Below, one piece after another: positions 1 through 8,728 of a stretch of 64,000 bases of DNA. This stretch comes from Pseudovibrio sp947494035 (lineage in GTDB: Bacteria; Pseudomonadota; Alphaproteobacteria; Rhizobiales; Stappiaceae). The notes beneath the pieces are model-generated. The model searched no databases. It was not told where the DNA came from and saw nothing but the letters and a program-made list of their open reading frames with translations. Position 1 is the first letter of the stretch. The number at the start of each line of letters is the position of its first letter. The stretch spans positions 1 to 64,000 of the forward strand of contig CANLTN010000005.1 in NCBI GenBank assembly GCA_947494035.1. The letters are read 5' to 3'. The position numbers were made by a program, and so were the translations under genes.

Positions 1-307
1 TCCTGAAAGAAAGTGAACCAGACAAATGTGCTCAAGCTGAGAACCTCTCGATTCAAATCAAACGCAATCCGCTTTAGCGGTAACTGACAGTCCCCTCATA
101 AAATTTTCTCTTTTGCAAATGCACCAATGCATATATGAATAATACCCAATAAGTTTTCATAGTATTTCGATAAATTGGTGCGTGATTTATAGGGTCCGAT
201 CATTGACGCCTGGAAATACTGGGATGCTTTGTTCGGTTCACGCGTTCACTCTTTGCGTAGGTGAACAGAGCGGGTGTGCCGAGAGGTTTGTGGAAGTTGG
301 ACCCCTA

Positions 308-958
308 ATGAAAGAGCGGGTTCAAGTGAATACGAAAATTGGACTGATACTGCTGCTTGTTCTGTTTGTAATGGGCGGCATGTTTTCAATCAATCCGGCT
401 CCGCATTTGTTTACCGAGCTGGGGCCTTTTGAACTGGCGCAGACCCTTTTCATGATTGCTAGCCTATTGGTTTGGGGAAGATTGGCGATCAGCAAGAAGC
501 AACAGAATGCGCAGGATGACGGAATTAACTACTCCATAGCTGCATTCTTTGCTCTGCTTAGTTTTGTGGTTGTTGGTAGGGAAACCTCCTTTCTCAAGAC
601 CTATGGAGCAGGGAAGAGCCTTGAAAATGGCCTGTTGGTTTTCACCGTTGTTTTATCGCTGGCAGTTCTCGGCGTTCTCGGTGTTCGATGGACTCGGAAC
701 CTAAGGCGTACCTGGCGGGAATTTCGCGCTTTTATGTCCACTCCGAATTTCCTCTGGGCGATCGCCTCTCTTGCGTTCGTTTTGTTGGGTGATTTGTTCG
801 AAAAAGAACTCCTTCCGATTCAGTCGAACCTTGTTTGGGAAGAAACTTTTGAGCTGATGGGGTATCTAGCAATCTTCACAGCAGCGTTGATCCCGGAACG
901 TACCGCCGATGCTCCGAGAGCCGTTGAACAAGATGTTGCAGCTCTGCAGAGTTCATAG
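308..958 (+). CDS. Multi-pass membrane protein of unknown function
   Basis: Not recognised. The reading frame is open from a GTG at 182, but the first 42 residues look non-coding, whereas ATG 308 starts a protein (216 aa) with a short basic N-terminus and a hydrophobic segment at about residues 11-28. About six hydrophobic segments follow (roughly 42-60, 74-90, 107-125, 145-163, 180-195), separated by short polar loops containing Lys/Arg/Gln clusters. The C-terminus is soluble and slightly acidic. No catalytic motif is visible. It stands alone on the plus strand and ends before a strong bidirectional terminator shared with the convergent holA gene. Inferred to be an inner-membrane protein; no function is offered. 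Confidence 0.7.
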   Translation: MKERVQVNTKIGLILLLVLFVMGGMFSINPAPHLFTELGPFELAQTLFMIASLLVWGRLAISKKQQNAQDDGINYSIAAFFALLSFVVVGRETSFLKTYGAGKSLENGLLVFTVVLSLAVLGVLGVRWTRNLRRTWREFRAFMSTPNFLWAIASLAFVLLGDLFEKELLPIQSNLVWEETFELMGYLAIFTAALIPERTADAPRAVEQDVAALQSS

Positions 959-1010
959 GGCAAGTTTTGGGTGCAAGTGACCGCACTATTTGCGGTAAGT
1001 TTATCGATAC

Positions 1011-1044
1011 AAAAACACCGCTGGAGAGATCCAGCGGTGTTTTT
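1011..1044. terminator. Bidirectional rho-independent terminator
   Basis: A perfect 15-bp stem (1011-1025 with 1030-1044) has a GAGA loop and is flanked by A5 on the left and T5 on the right, so it can act in both directions. It lies between the convergent membrane-protein gene and holA. Confidence 0.9.
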
Positions 1045-1066
1045 GTTTGTTGAGGGGTGGTGGTGT

Positions 1067-2107
1067 TTACCGCCGTCTGCTTGATGCTTTAGCCACCTGG
1101 GCGATTGCCAGCAGGGTGTGGGATACAATTGCCGTCGAGAGGTTAGCGTTGAGGCGGGCGTCTTTTACCGCCTCGTTGAGGCGGCTTAGCGCGCGTTCTA
1201 GAAAGTCTACATTCCAGATCTCAACCTGCCTGACAATCTTTGAGCGGCGCTTCCAGAAGATTGGTGGGCGCATGCCTCCGATAACATCTTCTACAGCAAT
1301 ACGTTGGTTGGCTTTTAAGCGGCACAGGTGGAGCATTTGGAAATGTCTGAGGGCTTGAGAGGCGATGACGCCAACGTCCATCCCTGAGGCCGAGAGGCGC
1401 TCCAGTCCGTGGTCCAGTGTGACTGTGTCACCTAATGCGGCGGCATCAATCAGCTCATCCATGGCAAAGGCAGAGGCGTCTCCGATGATCTCTTCCACAT
1501 GATGGACTTCAATGCGGTTGTCATTCATCGCGTAGAGGCACAGCTTCTTGAGCTCTCCGCGGCTGGCAATGCGATCTGCGCCGAGCAGGGTGTGAAGCGC
1601 CATACGGGCTTCCTTGCTGATTTGCAGGCTTGCCAGGGTGGTTTCTTCGTCGATCAGCCGGTCTACATCCCGGGCGGTATCAGCAAAGCAGGGAATGGCG
1701 ACAGCGGTTTTGCTGGCTTCGAACTTCTTGCGCAGGGCTGAGGAGTTTTTCAGGTCTCCTGCTTCAATAAGGATGAAAGCTGAGAAATCGTTATTCTTAA
1801 GAAGCGGTTCTACTGCTGGCAGGATGCTCTTGGTGCCGTTCTCGCGTACCCAAATTGTGCGACGGCCACCAAAGAGGGGAATGGTGAGGGCTTCGTCTAT
1901 AAGGCGGCTTGGGTCAGCTGCGATATCGGAAGCGTCCAGTTTCACCTGAGAGAAAGGATCGTCATTCTCTGCTGCTGCTTTGGAAATGAGCATTTGTGCT
2001 CTTTCCTTCACCAACCCGACATCCGGACCATAAACAAGAATGAGGTTTACAGAGGCAGGTGGGTTGGTGATGTATCGATCAATCTCAGCAGCTTTGAGGG
2101 CTACCAT
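1067..2107 (-). CDS. holA: DNA polymerase III subunit delta
   Basis: Delta subunit of the clamp-loader complex, which opens the beta sliding clamp and loads it on DNA. The 346-aa product has the expected length. It shows the DnaX-like N-terminal region (NLILVYGPDVGLVKERA near residues 20-36), the acidic FGGRRTIWVRENG segment and a helical C-terminal collar domain. The frame is open to 2173, but ATG 2107 gives the family N-terminus (MVALKAAEID...) and lies 7 bp beyond the lptE stop. It is the last gene of a leuS-lptE-holA minus-strand operon, an order common in alphaproteobacteria, and is followed by the terminator at 1011-1044. Confidence 0.93.
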   Translation of the reverse strand: MVALKAAEIDRYITNPPASVNLILVYGPDVGLVKERAQMLISKAAAENDDPFSQVKLDASDIAADPSRLIDEALTIPLFGGRRTIWVRENGTKSILPAVEPLLKNNDFSAFILIEAGDLKNSSALRKKFEASKTAVAIPCFADTARDVDRLIDEETTLASLQISKEARMALHTLLGADRIASRGELKKLCLYAMNDNRIEVHHVEEIIGDASAFAMDELIDAAALGDTVTLDHGLERLSASGMDVGVIASQALRHFQMLHLCRLKANQRIAVEDVIGGMRPPIFWKRRSKIVRQVEIWNVDFLERALSRLNEAVKDARLNANLSTAIVSHTLLAIAQVAKASSRRR

Positions 2108-2114
2108 AATGGTC

Positions 2115-2717
2115 CTATTCTTCAGGATGCGTTGCGAAATAACTTGCGATGCGTGTGTTGATATCAGCTGCAACTACCTTAGTTGCGCGTGTCTCTGCAT
2201 CTTTTTCCGCTCTCAGATTCGCGAAACGTTGGCTTGAAAAGTCAAAGGAGGCGGATGCGAAAGAGCGGCCAGTCAAAAGCGTCGTATCGGTTGCGATGTC
2301 GCTTAATACAAAACTGGAATTGACTGTGATGTTGTAAGCGGTTGGTACATCAGCAAGCCGTTCAACACCAACTTCAGCGCGGCGTCTATCAGTCAGAATC
2401 TCCAGCCGATACTTAGGCGGTAGTGCTTTGCCACCACGCGTGAAAGCGAAGATCAGCTGGTTTCGCATGACCTGATTGATGTTTGTGATGGCAAACGAGT
2501 CCCCGTAGCTTGGGAACTCCATAGTGATTGCCGCCATCTGATCCTGAACGGTCCGTGTCTGTTCCGTCCCATCATCAGTCAGCATTGAGCTCGTTCCATA
2601 AAGAGGACGAAGCTGACAACCAGAAAGAAGGAGGGCCCCCGCAACAATTGTTGCCCCGCCGAGAAGAACCCGGCGGGATGGGAGACCTGATTTAGCAGCG
2701 CGGTCAAACAACGACAT
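2115..2717 (-). CDS. lptE: LPS-assembly lipoprotein LptE
   Basis: Outer-membrane lipoprotein that plugs the LptD barrel and helps insert lipopolysaccharide into the outer leaflet. The 200-aa protein has a basic start, a hydrophobic core and a lipobox (LLLSGC, Cys about residue 34), so it should be lipidated and exported. After the Cys comes the family's QLRPLYG motif. The start overlaps the end of leuS by 14 bp and the stop is 7 bp before holA, so the three are probably co-translated. The leuS-lptE-holA order itself supports the assignment, because LptE is poorly conserved. Confidence 0.88.
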   Translation of the reverse strand: MSLFDRAAKSGLPSRRVLLGGATIVAGALLLSGCQLRPLYGTSSMLTDDGTEQTRTVQDQMAAITMEFPSYGDSFAITNINQVMRNQLIFAFTRGGKALPPKYRLEILTDRRRAEVGVERLADVPTAYNITVNSSFVLSDIATDTTLLTGRSFASASFDFSSQRFANLRAEKDAETRATKVVAADINTRIASYFATHPEE

Positions 2718-5316
2718 TTACGATCCTCTGAGGTACCACGATGACTTTGCGTGGGGCCTTGCCGTCCAGAGCTTTCCGAACAGCCTCATGTGCCAGAGTA
2801 ACTGCTTCTACCTCCTCTTTGGAAGAGCTTCTTGCTACTGAAATCTCACCTTTTTTCTTTCCGTTGATCTGAATCGGAAGCGTAACGGTATTTTCTACCA
2901 GTAGGTTTTCATCAAGAGCTGGCCAGTTAGATGTGGATACCAAACCTTCGTTACCGAGCATGGCCCAACATTCTTCGGAAAGGTGAGGCGTGATTGGCTC
3001 CATGAGCTGCAAGATAAAGCCCACTGCTTCGCGCAGTGCAAAGGCCATATCGGGCTTGGACAGGTCTGCCTGAAGTGCTTTGCTGATCGCGTTGGTGAAC
3101 TCATAAAGACGGGCTACAGCACGGTTGAAACCGAGGCCGTCGAAGTCTTTTGTGATGGCAGCCAGTGTCTTGTGAGAGACGCGACGCAGTGCGGTTGCCT
3201 CATCACTGAACTCAGAAGGTTTTGCGATGTTAGCTTCGGTCTTTTCTGCAACCTCGTTGACGATACGCCATACGCGCTGAACGTGGCGCCAAGCACCGAT
3301 TACGCCATCTTCAGTCCAGATGATGTCACGCTCTGGCGGGCTATCCGAAAGCACAAATAGGCGTGCAGTATCAGCGCCGTAGGTATCGATGATGTCGGTT
3401 GGGTCCACAACGTTCTTCTTGGACTTGGACATCTTTTCGATGGAGCCAATGGAGATCGGTGCTCCGGTTTCTGCATGAAGCGCTTTGCGGTCACCCTCGG
3501 TGCTGATGATGTTAATTTCAGCGGGGGTGACCCACTTACCATCCGCATCCTTGTAGGTCTCGTGGTTCACCATGCCTTGGGTGAAGAGGCCTTTGAATGG
3601 CTCTTTCACATCCAGGTGTTTGGTGATCTGCATCGCACGGGCAAAGAAGCGGGAGTAGAGCAGGTGCAGGATCGCGTGCTCGACGCCACCGATGTACTGA
3701 TCGACCGGCAACCACTCGGAGGCGACCTTTGGATCTGTCGGGTTGCTGTTCTTTGGATCAGTGAAGCGTGCGAAGTACCAGGAGGAGTCTACGAAGGTGT
3801 CCATGGTGTCAGTTTCGCGCTGAGCATCTTTTCCACAGCAAGGGCATTTTACATTGCGCCATGTGGGGTGACGGTCCAGCGGGTTGCCCGGACGATCGAA
3901 GGTGACGTCTTCTGGCAGGACGATTGGCAGGCTTTCTTTTGGTGCTGGCTGAACACCGCAGTCATCACAGTGGATAACCGGAATCGGGCAACCCCAATAG
4001 CGCTGACGGGAGATGCCCCAGTCGCGCAGACGGTAGTTGGTTTCGCGGTGGGCCTGCTGTTCGCCCTTCACTGCTTGCGCTTCCAACTTGTCAGAAACGG
4101 CATTCTTTGCATCCTCGATGGACATGCCGTTCATGAAGTCAGAGTTAAAGATGGAGCCTTCGCCTGTGTAAGCTTCGGTTCCAACATCAAACGTTTCCGG
4201 GTCTTCGCCTTCTGGCAGCACAACTGCTTTCACCGGCAGTTTGTACTTGTGAGCAAAGTCCAAATCGCGCTGGTCGTGTGCAGGGCAGGCGAAGATTGCG
4301 CCGGTGCCGTAGTCCATCAGGATGAAGTTTGCCACGTAGACTGGCAGCTCCCAGGATGGGTCCAGCGGGTGCTTGACGCGCAGGCCTGTGTCGAAGCCCA
4401 GTTTCTCTGCGGTTTCGATTGCTTCAGCAGTCGTTCCAATGCGGCGACATTCAGCAATGAAATCCTGCAGCTCTGTGTTCGTTTCAGCCAGCTTCTGGGT
4501 GATTGGGTGATCTGGAGACAGACCCATGAAGGAAGCACCGTACAGCGTGTCCGGGCGGGTCGTGAAGATCTCCAGAGTTTCATCACCGGTTGGAGCGGTT
4601 TCTGTGAACTCGAAATTGACTTTCAGACCAACAGACTTGCCGATCCAGTTCTTCTGCATGAGACGAACTTTTTCAGGCCAATCGGTCAGAGTGTCGATCG
4701 CTTCCAGCAGTTCTTCGGAATGATCAGAGATCTTGAAGAACCACTGGGTCAGGTCTTTTTGCTCAACAACGGCACCGGAGCGCCAGCCTTTACCGTCAAT
4801 CACCTGTTCGTTCGCCAGAACGGTCATGTCGACAGGATCCCAGTTTACCTTTGCGTTTTTACGGTAAACCAAACCAGCTTCGAGGAAGTCCAGGAACAGA
4901 GCCTGCTGCTGTGCGTAGTAGTCTTCGTCGCAGGTTGCGAATTCGCGGCTCCAGTCAAAAGACAGACCGATTGTCTTCAGCTGGCCGCGCATCGCAGCGA
5001 TGTTGTCGTAGGTCCAGCCCTTTGGGTGTACCTTCTTCTCAGCTGCTGCGTTTTCTGCAGGCATGCCGAATGCATCCCAGCCCATTGGGTGCAGGACGTT
5101 GTAGCCGCGTGCGCGTTTGAAGCGTGCAACCACGTCACCCATGGAGTAGTTGCGAACGTGTCCCATGTGGAGGCGACCGGATGGATAAGGGAACATTTCT
5201 AGTACGTAGTACTTTTCGCGCGGATCATCGTTGTCCGTCTCAAAGACTTTCTTTTCGTCCCATACTTTTTGCCAGCGCGCTTCTGTAGCGCGTGCATTAT
5301 ACCTATCCGTAGCCAT
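2704..5316 (-). CDS. leuS: Leucyl-tRNA synthetase
   Basis: Class Ia aminoacyl-tRNA synthetase charging tRNA-Leu in the cytoplasm. The 870-aa product has normal bacterial LeuRS length. Visible signatures are the HIGH-type motif (YPSGRLHMGHVRNY near residue 43-56), a CP1 editing domain with the TTRPDTLYGASF motif, the WGCPIPVIHCDDCG zinc-binding segment, the KMSKSKKNVVDP catalytic loop and a C-terminal anticodon-binding region. ATG 5316 gives the typical MATDRYNARATEARWQ start. It is the first gene of the leuS-lptE-holA operon and is divergent from the YggS-type gene. Confidence 0.97.
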   Translation of the reverse strand: MATDRYNARATEARWQKVWDEKKVFETDNDDPREKYYVLEMFPYPSGRLHMGHVRNYSMGDVVARFKRARGYNVLHPMGWDAFGMPAENAAAEKKVHPKGWTYDNIAAMRGQLKTIGLSFDWSREFATCDEDYYAQQQALFLDFLEAGLVYRKNAKVNWDPVDMTVLANEQVIDGKGWRSGAVVEQKDLTQWFFKISDHSEELLEAIDTLTDWPEKVRLMQKNWIGKSVGLKVNFEFTETAPTGDETLEIFTTRPDTLYGASFMGLSPDHPITQKLAETNTELQDFIAECRRIGTTAEAIETAEKLGFDTGLRVKHPLDPSWELPVYVANFILMDYGTGAIFACPAHDQRDLDFAHKYKLPVKAVVLPEGEDPETFDVGTEAYTGEGSIFNSDFMNGMSIEDAKNAVSDKLEAQAVKGEQQAHRETNYRLRDWGISRQRYWGCPIPVIHCDDCGVQPAPKESLPIVLPEDVTFDRPGNPLDRHPTWRNVKCPCCGKDAQRETDTMDTFVDSSWYFARFTDPKNSNPTDPKVASEWLPVDQYIGGVEHAILHLLYSRFFARAMQITKHLDVKEPFKGLFTQGMVNHETYKDADGKWVTPAEINIISTEGDRKALHAETGAPISIGSIEKMSKSKKNVVDPTDIIDTYGADTARLFVLSDSPPERDIIWTEDGVIGAWRHVQRVWRIVNEVAEKTEANIAKPSEFSDEATALRRVSHKTLAAITKDFDGLGFNRAVARLYEFTNAISKALQADLSKPDMAFALREAVGFILQLMEPITPHLSEECWAMLGNEGLVSTSNWPALDENLLVENTVTLPIQINGKKKGEISVARSSSKEEVEAVTLAHEAVRKALDGKAPRKVIVVPQRIVNVVV

Positions 5317-5529
5317 TTATTCCGCCATGTGTTTGATTATTTGCCTTGCGCAAGCAAATTACGTTTGCTCGGACTGTCACCAGAAATTGCCAGCTTGGTC
5401 AAGCGCTAGACAGAGGAAAAACCGAGAAGATTTGTCAGAAAATTCTCAATGAAGCGCAAGTCCTCTTGCTTTTGGGCCTTAGGGAGCGCATTTCATGTCT
5501 CGAATATGGATTTTTCGCTGGAGTTAGAA

Positions 5530-6207
5530 ATGAGCGACGCTGCTGCACTTCGCCTTAAAGAGGTTAAGGAGAACATCGGGAAAGCAGAAAAGGATGCGGA
5601 GCGTCCGAGCGGTTCCGTTACTCTGATTGCAGTCTCTAAAACCTTCGAAGCTTCAGCTATTAAACCGGTATTAGAAGCGGGTCAGCGCGTGTTTGGTGAG
5701 AACCGTGTTCAGGAAGCGATGGGCAAGTGGCCTGAGCTTCTTGAAGAATTCGATGGTGTTGAATTGCATCTGATTGGGCCTTTACAGTCCAACAAAGCAA
5801 AAGAGGCCGTGCAGACCTTTGACGTGATCCACACTGTCGACCGAGACAAAATAGCGAAGGCTTTGAAAGCTGAGATGGATAAGCAGGGTAAAGCGCCAAA
5901 GCTGTTCATTCAGGTTAACACCGGGGAAGAAGAGCAGAAGGCCGGCATTCCTCCAAAGGAAGCCGATGCGTTTATCGCGAAGTGTCGTGATGAATATGGA
6001 TTGGAGATCGAAGGCCTGATGTGCATTCCACCGGTTGAAGAAGCGCCGGGGATGCATTTTGCTTTGCTTGAGAAAATCGCAAGGCGGAACGGCTTGGAGA
6101 AGCTCTCAATGGGGATGTCTTCTGATTATCCGATTGCGGTTCAGCATGGTGCGACCCACGTTCGTGTTGGGTCTGCTGTCTTTGGCGCACGCGACTATTC
6201 GCAGTAA
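5530..6207 (+). CDS. YggS/PLPBP family pyridoxal phosphate-binding protein
   Basis: Cytoplasmic PLP homeostasis protein with an alanine-racemase-like fold and no known catalytic activity. Signatures are the PLP-lysine segment VTLIAVSKTFEASAI, FGENRVQEAMGKWPEL, HLIGPLQSNKAKEAV, and the C-terminal LSMGMSSDYPIAVQHGATHVRVGSA. The frame is open upstream to 5449, but ATG 5530 (225 aa) is preceded by GGAG at 5519-5522 and matches the family's usual N-terminus. ATG 5506 is an alternative. The gene is monocistronic and ends at a strong terminator. In rhizobia this gene commonly sits divergently next to leuS, as here. Confidence 0.93.
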   Translation: MSDAAALRLKEVKENIGKAEKDAERPSGSVTLIAVSKTFEASAIKPVLEAGQRVFGENRVQEAMGKWPELLEEFDGVELHLIGPLQSNKAKEAVQTFDVIHTVDRDKIAKALKAEMDKQGKAPKLFIQVNTGEEEQKAGIPPKEADAFIAKCRDEYGLEIEGLMCIPPVEEAPGMHFALLEKIARRNGLEKLSMGMSSDYPIAVQHGATHVRVGSAVFGARDYSQ

Positions 6208-6234
6208 GTTTCTTTTCCATGGTGCAGAGTTTTG

Positions 6235-6264
6235 AACGGGCGAGGGATTCTCGCCCGTTTTTTT
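6235..6264 (+). terminator. Rho-independent terminator of the YggS-type gene
   Basis: A perfect 10-bp stem (6235-6244 with 6250-6259), GGATT loop and T7 tract lie 27 bp after the YggS stop codon. Confidence 0.9.
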
Positions 6265-6273
6265 GTTTGGCGG

Positions 6274-7257
6274 TTATTGCAGCTGATCGTGCAACCATTT
6301 CATCGTTGTGGAGACCACAAGATCGTTATTTTGCGGGCTGACGATATCGCCGACAATGAGATGGTCGTTATCATCCCCTGAACTCTCGATTAGCAGTCGC
6401 TGCTTTGGTGCGCCCCACTTTTCGTAGGCGATGTTGGTTTGAGAGGCATCAACTGTCTGGTCTTTTTCGCTGTAGATGAACAGGGTAGGCACAGTGGCTT
6501 TTGCCGGATCCTGCTCTTGTAAGACAGAGATTGCTGTTGCCAGTGGCAAAAGCGCCTGTGTTGGGTAACTGATTGTCCAGCCCATTAGTTCTTCTGGAGT
6601 TGGGGCCTCCGAAGTGGTGCGGGTTTTGCCAAGTATTAGCGGCACGTATTGTCTGGCAAATGGCATATCGAGCAAGAAGGCACCCGGCGAATTAATCGCG
6701 AAATTCGGTGAGACGAACACCATTGCAGCAATATCTTCCTTGAGAGGATGATCTTGCATTGCAAGCCATGCCGCAAGGGTGCTTCCGGTTGAGGTCGATA
6801 TAATGATTGTCTTTTCACCGATGCGGCGGCCAATTTCTACAGATTCAGCAAGGTCGTTGATCCAGTCGTTCAGCGTGGGTTCGGCCATTGCTTCGTTGGA
6901 CCGACCGTGGCCTGCTAGACGGGTGTAGAACAGATTCGCTCCCAGCTCGTTTGCAACACGATCCGGTACTGGGCGGATTGATTGTTTGCTGGCGGAAAAG
7001 CCATGGATATAGATGACTGAAAGAGGCGTTTTGCTGTTCTTCTCGCCGTTGAACCAGATGATTTCCTTGGCGGTGCCATCACGGATGTCCTGAAACTTGG
7101 CTTCGCTGTTTGACAGGTACAGATCGAGATCCTCGCCCATAACTTCGGGTTTGAAGGTAACCTCAGTATCACGTGGTTCTCTTGGACCTACCAAGTAGGC
7201 AATTGTGCCGCCGACGAGTAAAATCAGCACTGCAAGAATAAAATAACGAAATAGCAT
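6274..7257 (-). CDS. Membrane-anchored alpha/beta hydrolase (paralogue 1)
   Basis: Predicted serine hydrolase of unknown substrate. The 327-aa protein opens with a single hydrophobic anchor (residues about 4-24), placing the catalytic domain in the periplasm. The oxyanion region YIHGFSASK and the YTRLAGHGRS loop are clear. The nucleophile elbow reads STSTGS, so the first Gly of GxSxG is replaced by Ser. A likely acid is the Asp in FIYSEKDQTVD and the likely His is in DDNDHLIVGD. It lies downstream of, and is closely related to, the gene at 7324-8340 (shared IRPVPD, YTRL.GH.R and SASK motifs), so the pair is a tandem duplication. Lipase, esterase or thioesterase activity is possible. Confidence 0.83.
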   Translation of the reverse strand: MLFRYFILAVLILLVGGTIAYLVGPREPRDTEVTFKPEVMGEDLDLYLSNSEAKFQDIRDGTAKEIIWFNGEKNSKTPLSVIYIHGFSASKQSIRPVPDRVANELGANLFYTRLAGHGRSNEAMAEPTLNDWINDLAESVEIGRRIGEKTIIISTSTGSTLAAWLAMQDHPLKEDIAAMVFVSPNFAINSPGAFLLDMPFARQYVPLILGKTRTTSEAPTPEELMGWTISYPTQALLPLATAISVLQEQDPAKATVPTLFIYSEKDQTVDASQTNIAYEKWGAPKQRLLIESSGDDNDHLIVGDIVSPQNNDLVVSTTMKWLHDQLQ

Positions 7258-7323
7258 AGGATGGAGCCCTTGTTCCTTAAGGGCACCACTCTATTCTATC
7301 CTAAGTTGAAATATCAAACGAGA

Positions 7324-8340
7324 TTATTCAGAAGTGTCGTCGTCGTCGTAGATAGTTGGCACACCTATCGAACCCAGCCATTCGGTGATTGCGCTTGAGA
7401 CGAGCAGGTTGTTTTCAGGGTTGGTGATGTCGCCTGCGATGACATGGTGACCTGGTCCTGCAGACTCTGTGATCAGCAAACGATGTTTGGGAGCACCCCA
7501 GTTTTCGAAGAATTTGGCTGTGGTATGTTCATCTGAGGTTCGGTCGCGAATGTCGTAGATGAACATGGTTGGGATGGTTGCGTTTGCTGCATCCAGACTG
7601 CCAACAAGTTTTACGGTTTCGGCGAGGGGAAGCAGAGCTGTTGCCGGGTAAGCGTTGGTCCATGCATAGATTTCCTCAAAGGTGGCGTTGGGGTCTGCAA
7701 CCCGGTACTGGCCTACAATGAGTGGTGTGTAAAACTCCGCGAAAGGGTAAGTGAGTAGGGAGGTTCCAGATGCGGCGAGTTGAAATACCGGGGAGATTAG
7801 TACGATGGCTTCCACTTGCTCTTTTAGAGCGTGATCAGTCAGATCCATCCATGCTGTCAGCGTTCCGCCGAATGAGGTGCCAATGACGATAACCTTGTCA
7901 CCAATGGTTTTTCCGACAGCTAACGCTTCAGCCAATGCATTGAAATAGTCATCAACTCCGGGTTCCCCCATGGCGGCTGGTGTACGGGCATGTCCGGGAA
8001 GGCGGGTGTAATAGAGATTGGCCTGAATGGAGCTGGCGACTAGATCTGGTACAGGGCGGATCTCATCTTTGCTGGCCGAAAAGCCATGCATGTAGATGAC
8101 TGCATACTCTGTTTTGTCTCTAGTATCGGGGTTGTGCCAGATAATTTGCTTTTCAAGGCCGGGCTTAATATCTGAAAAACGGCCTTCTTCCTGGGCGAGG
8201 TATGCTACGGGATCCTGACCAATTTCACTTGCGTTGAATGTGATGGAGGGAGACACGTAGGTGTTGTTCCAATAAATCAGAAAACCAGCAATTAGAACAA
8301 TAACAGATAGTAAAATCAGAAGCTTAGATCTCAACTGCAT
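7324..8340 (-). CDS. Membrane-anchored alpha/beta hydrolase (paralogue 2)
   Basis: Predicted serine hydrolase of unknown substrate, paralogous to its downstream neighbour. ATG 8340 (338 aa) starts a short basic stretch and a hydrophobic anchor (about residues 6-22); the frame runs back to 8370 with a less likely start. It retains a canonical nucleophile elbow GTSFGG, the oxyanion MHGFSASK, the acid region FIYDIRDRTSD and the catalytic His in GPGHHVIAGD. The C-terminus ends in an acidic YDDDDTSE tail absent from paralogue 1. The two genes are 66 bp apart on the minus strand and probably co-transcribed. Confidence 0.83.
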   Translation of the reverse strand: MQLRSKLLILLSVIVLIAGFLIYWNNTYVSPSITFNASEIGQDPVAYLAQEEGRFSDIKPGLEKQIIWHNPDTRDKTEYAVIYMHGFSASKDEIRPVPDLVASSIQANLYYTRLPGHARTPAAMGEPGVDDYFNALAEALAVGKTIGDKVIVIGTSFGGTLTAWMDLTDHALKEQVEAIVLISPVFQLAASGTSLLTYPFAEFYTPLIVGQYRVADPNATFEEIYAWTNAYPATALLPLAETVKLVGSLDAANATIPTMFIYDIRDRTSDEHTTAKFFENWGAPKHRLLITESAGPGHHVIAGDITNPENNLLVSSAITEWLGSIGVPTIYDDDDTSE

Positions 8341-8456
8341 CGTTACAACGCCTCTTTTTTCGCTGATCATGGGTCAGCTTGGCAGGAAACCGGGTGCACT
8401 TGTCAGTTTTCCTTTTTATCCCAGCTTATACAATCTCTAGTAAATGGCAGTTTTGC

Positions 8457-8485
8457 TTGACTCAGCATCTGTATTCTCGTAGATA
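8457..8485 (+). promoter_or_regulatory. Predicted sigma-70-type promoter
   Basis: A -35 element TTGACT (8457-8462) is separated by exactly 17 bp from a -10 element TAGATA (8480-8485). The implied start near 8491-8492 would give a transcript of about 110 nt ending at the hairpin at 8565-8600. Prediction from sequence only. Confidence 0.45.
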
Positions 8486-8490
8486 CCGCA

Positions 8491-8600
8491 CCTAACTCCT
8501 TCTATATGAATTTTGGAGCCACTGACTGGGACCCGCAAAGGTATAAAGAGATCCCGGAAGTCAACACCCGACAGCGCGATGCGCCCTCGGGTGATTTTTT
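8491..8600 (+). ncRNA. Candidate small RNA or short leader transcript upstream of ffh
   Basis: This stretch begins just after a good promoter and ends with a strong intrinsic terminator, with no recognised gene between them, so a short independent RNA is plausible. It does not carry the conserved 4.5S/SRP RNA tetraloop region, despite lying beside ffh. An alternative is a 42-codon frame, 8506-8634, that reads through the hairpin. That frame contains a DWDPQRY start reminiscent of some SAM-methyltransferase N-termini, but it has no ribosome-binding site and soon stops. I cannot decide between the two. Confidence 0.35.
8565..8600 (+). terminator. Rho-independent terminator of the candidate sRNA
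   Basis: A nested hairpin has an outer stem CACCCGA/TCGGGTG (8565-8571 with 8587-8593) and an inner stem GCGC/GCGC closed by a GAT loop. It is followed by ATTTTTT. It lies 128 bp before the ffh start codon, so it could also attenuate transcription into the ffh operon. Confidence 0.7.
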
Positions 8601-8728
8601 GCTATGTGCTTTTGATTTGCCGTGGCAATTTTGACTGGGTGGTACCAAATTCATTCAGGAACGAGTGTACAGCGCCTGAGGGTTTATTGTCGGGTGGCTG
8701 TACAGAAACGAGATTTTAAAGGAACGAC

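Noticed and set aside
3475..5202. Long plus-strand frame of 575 codons
   Set aside because: It is the antisense frame of leuS; the minus-strand product has all LeuRS motifs, whereas the plus-strand product has no recognised motif.
8600..8728. 4.5S/SRP RNA gene next to ffh
   Set aside because: The conserved tetraloop region (GGAAG-type asymmetric loop with its flanking pairs) is not present; only a terminator-type hairpin is seen.
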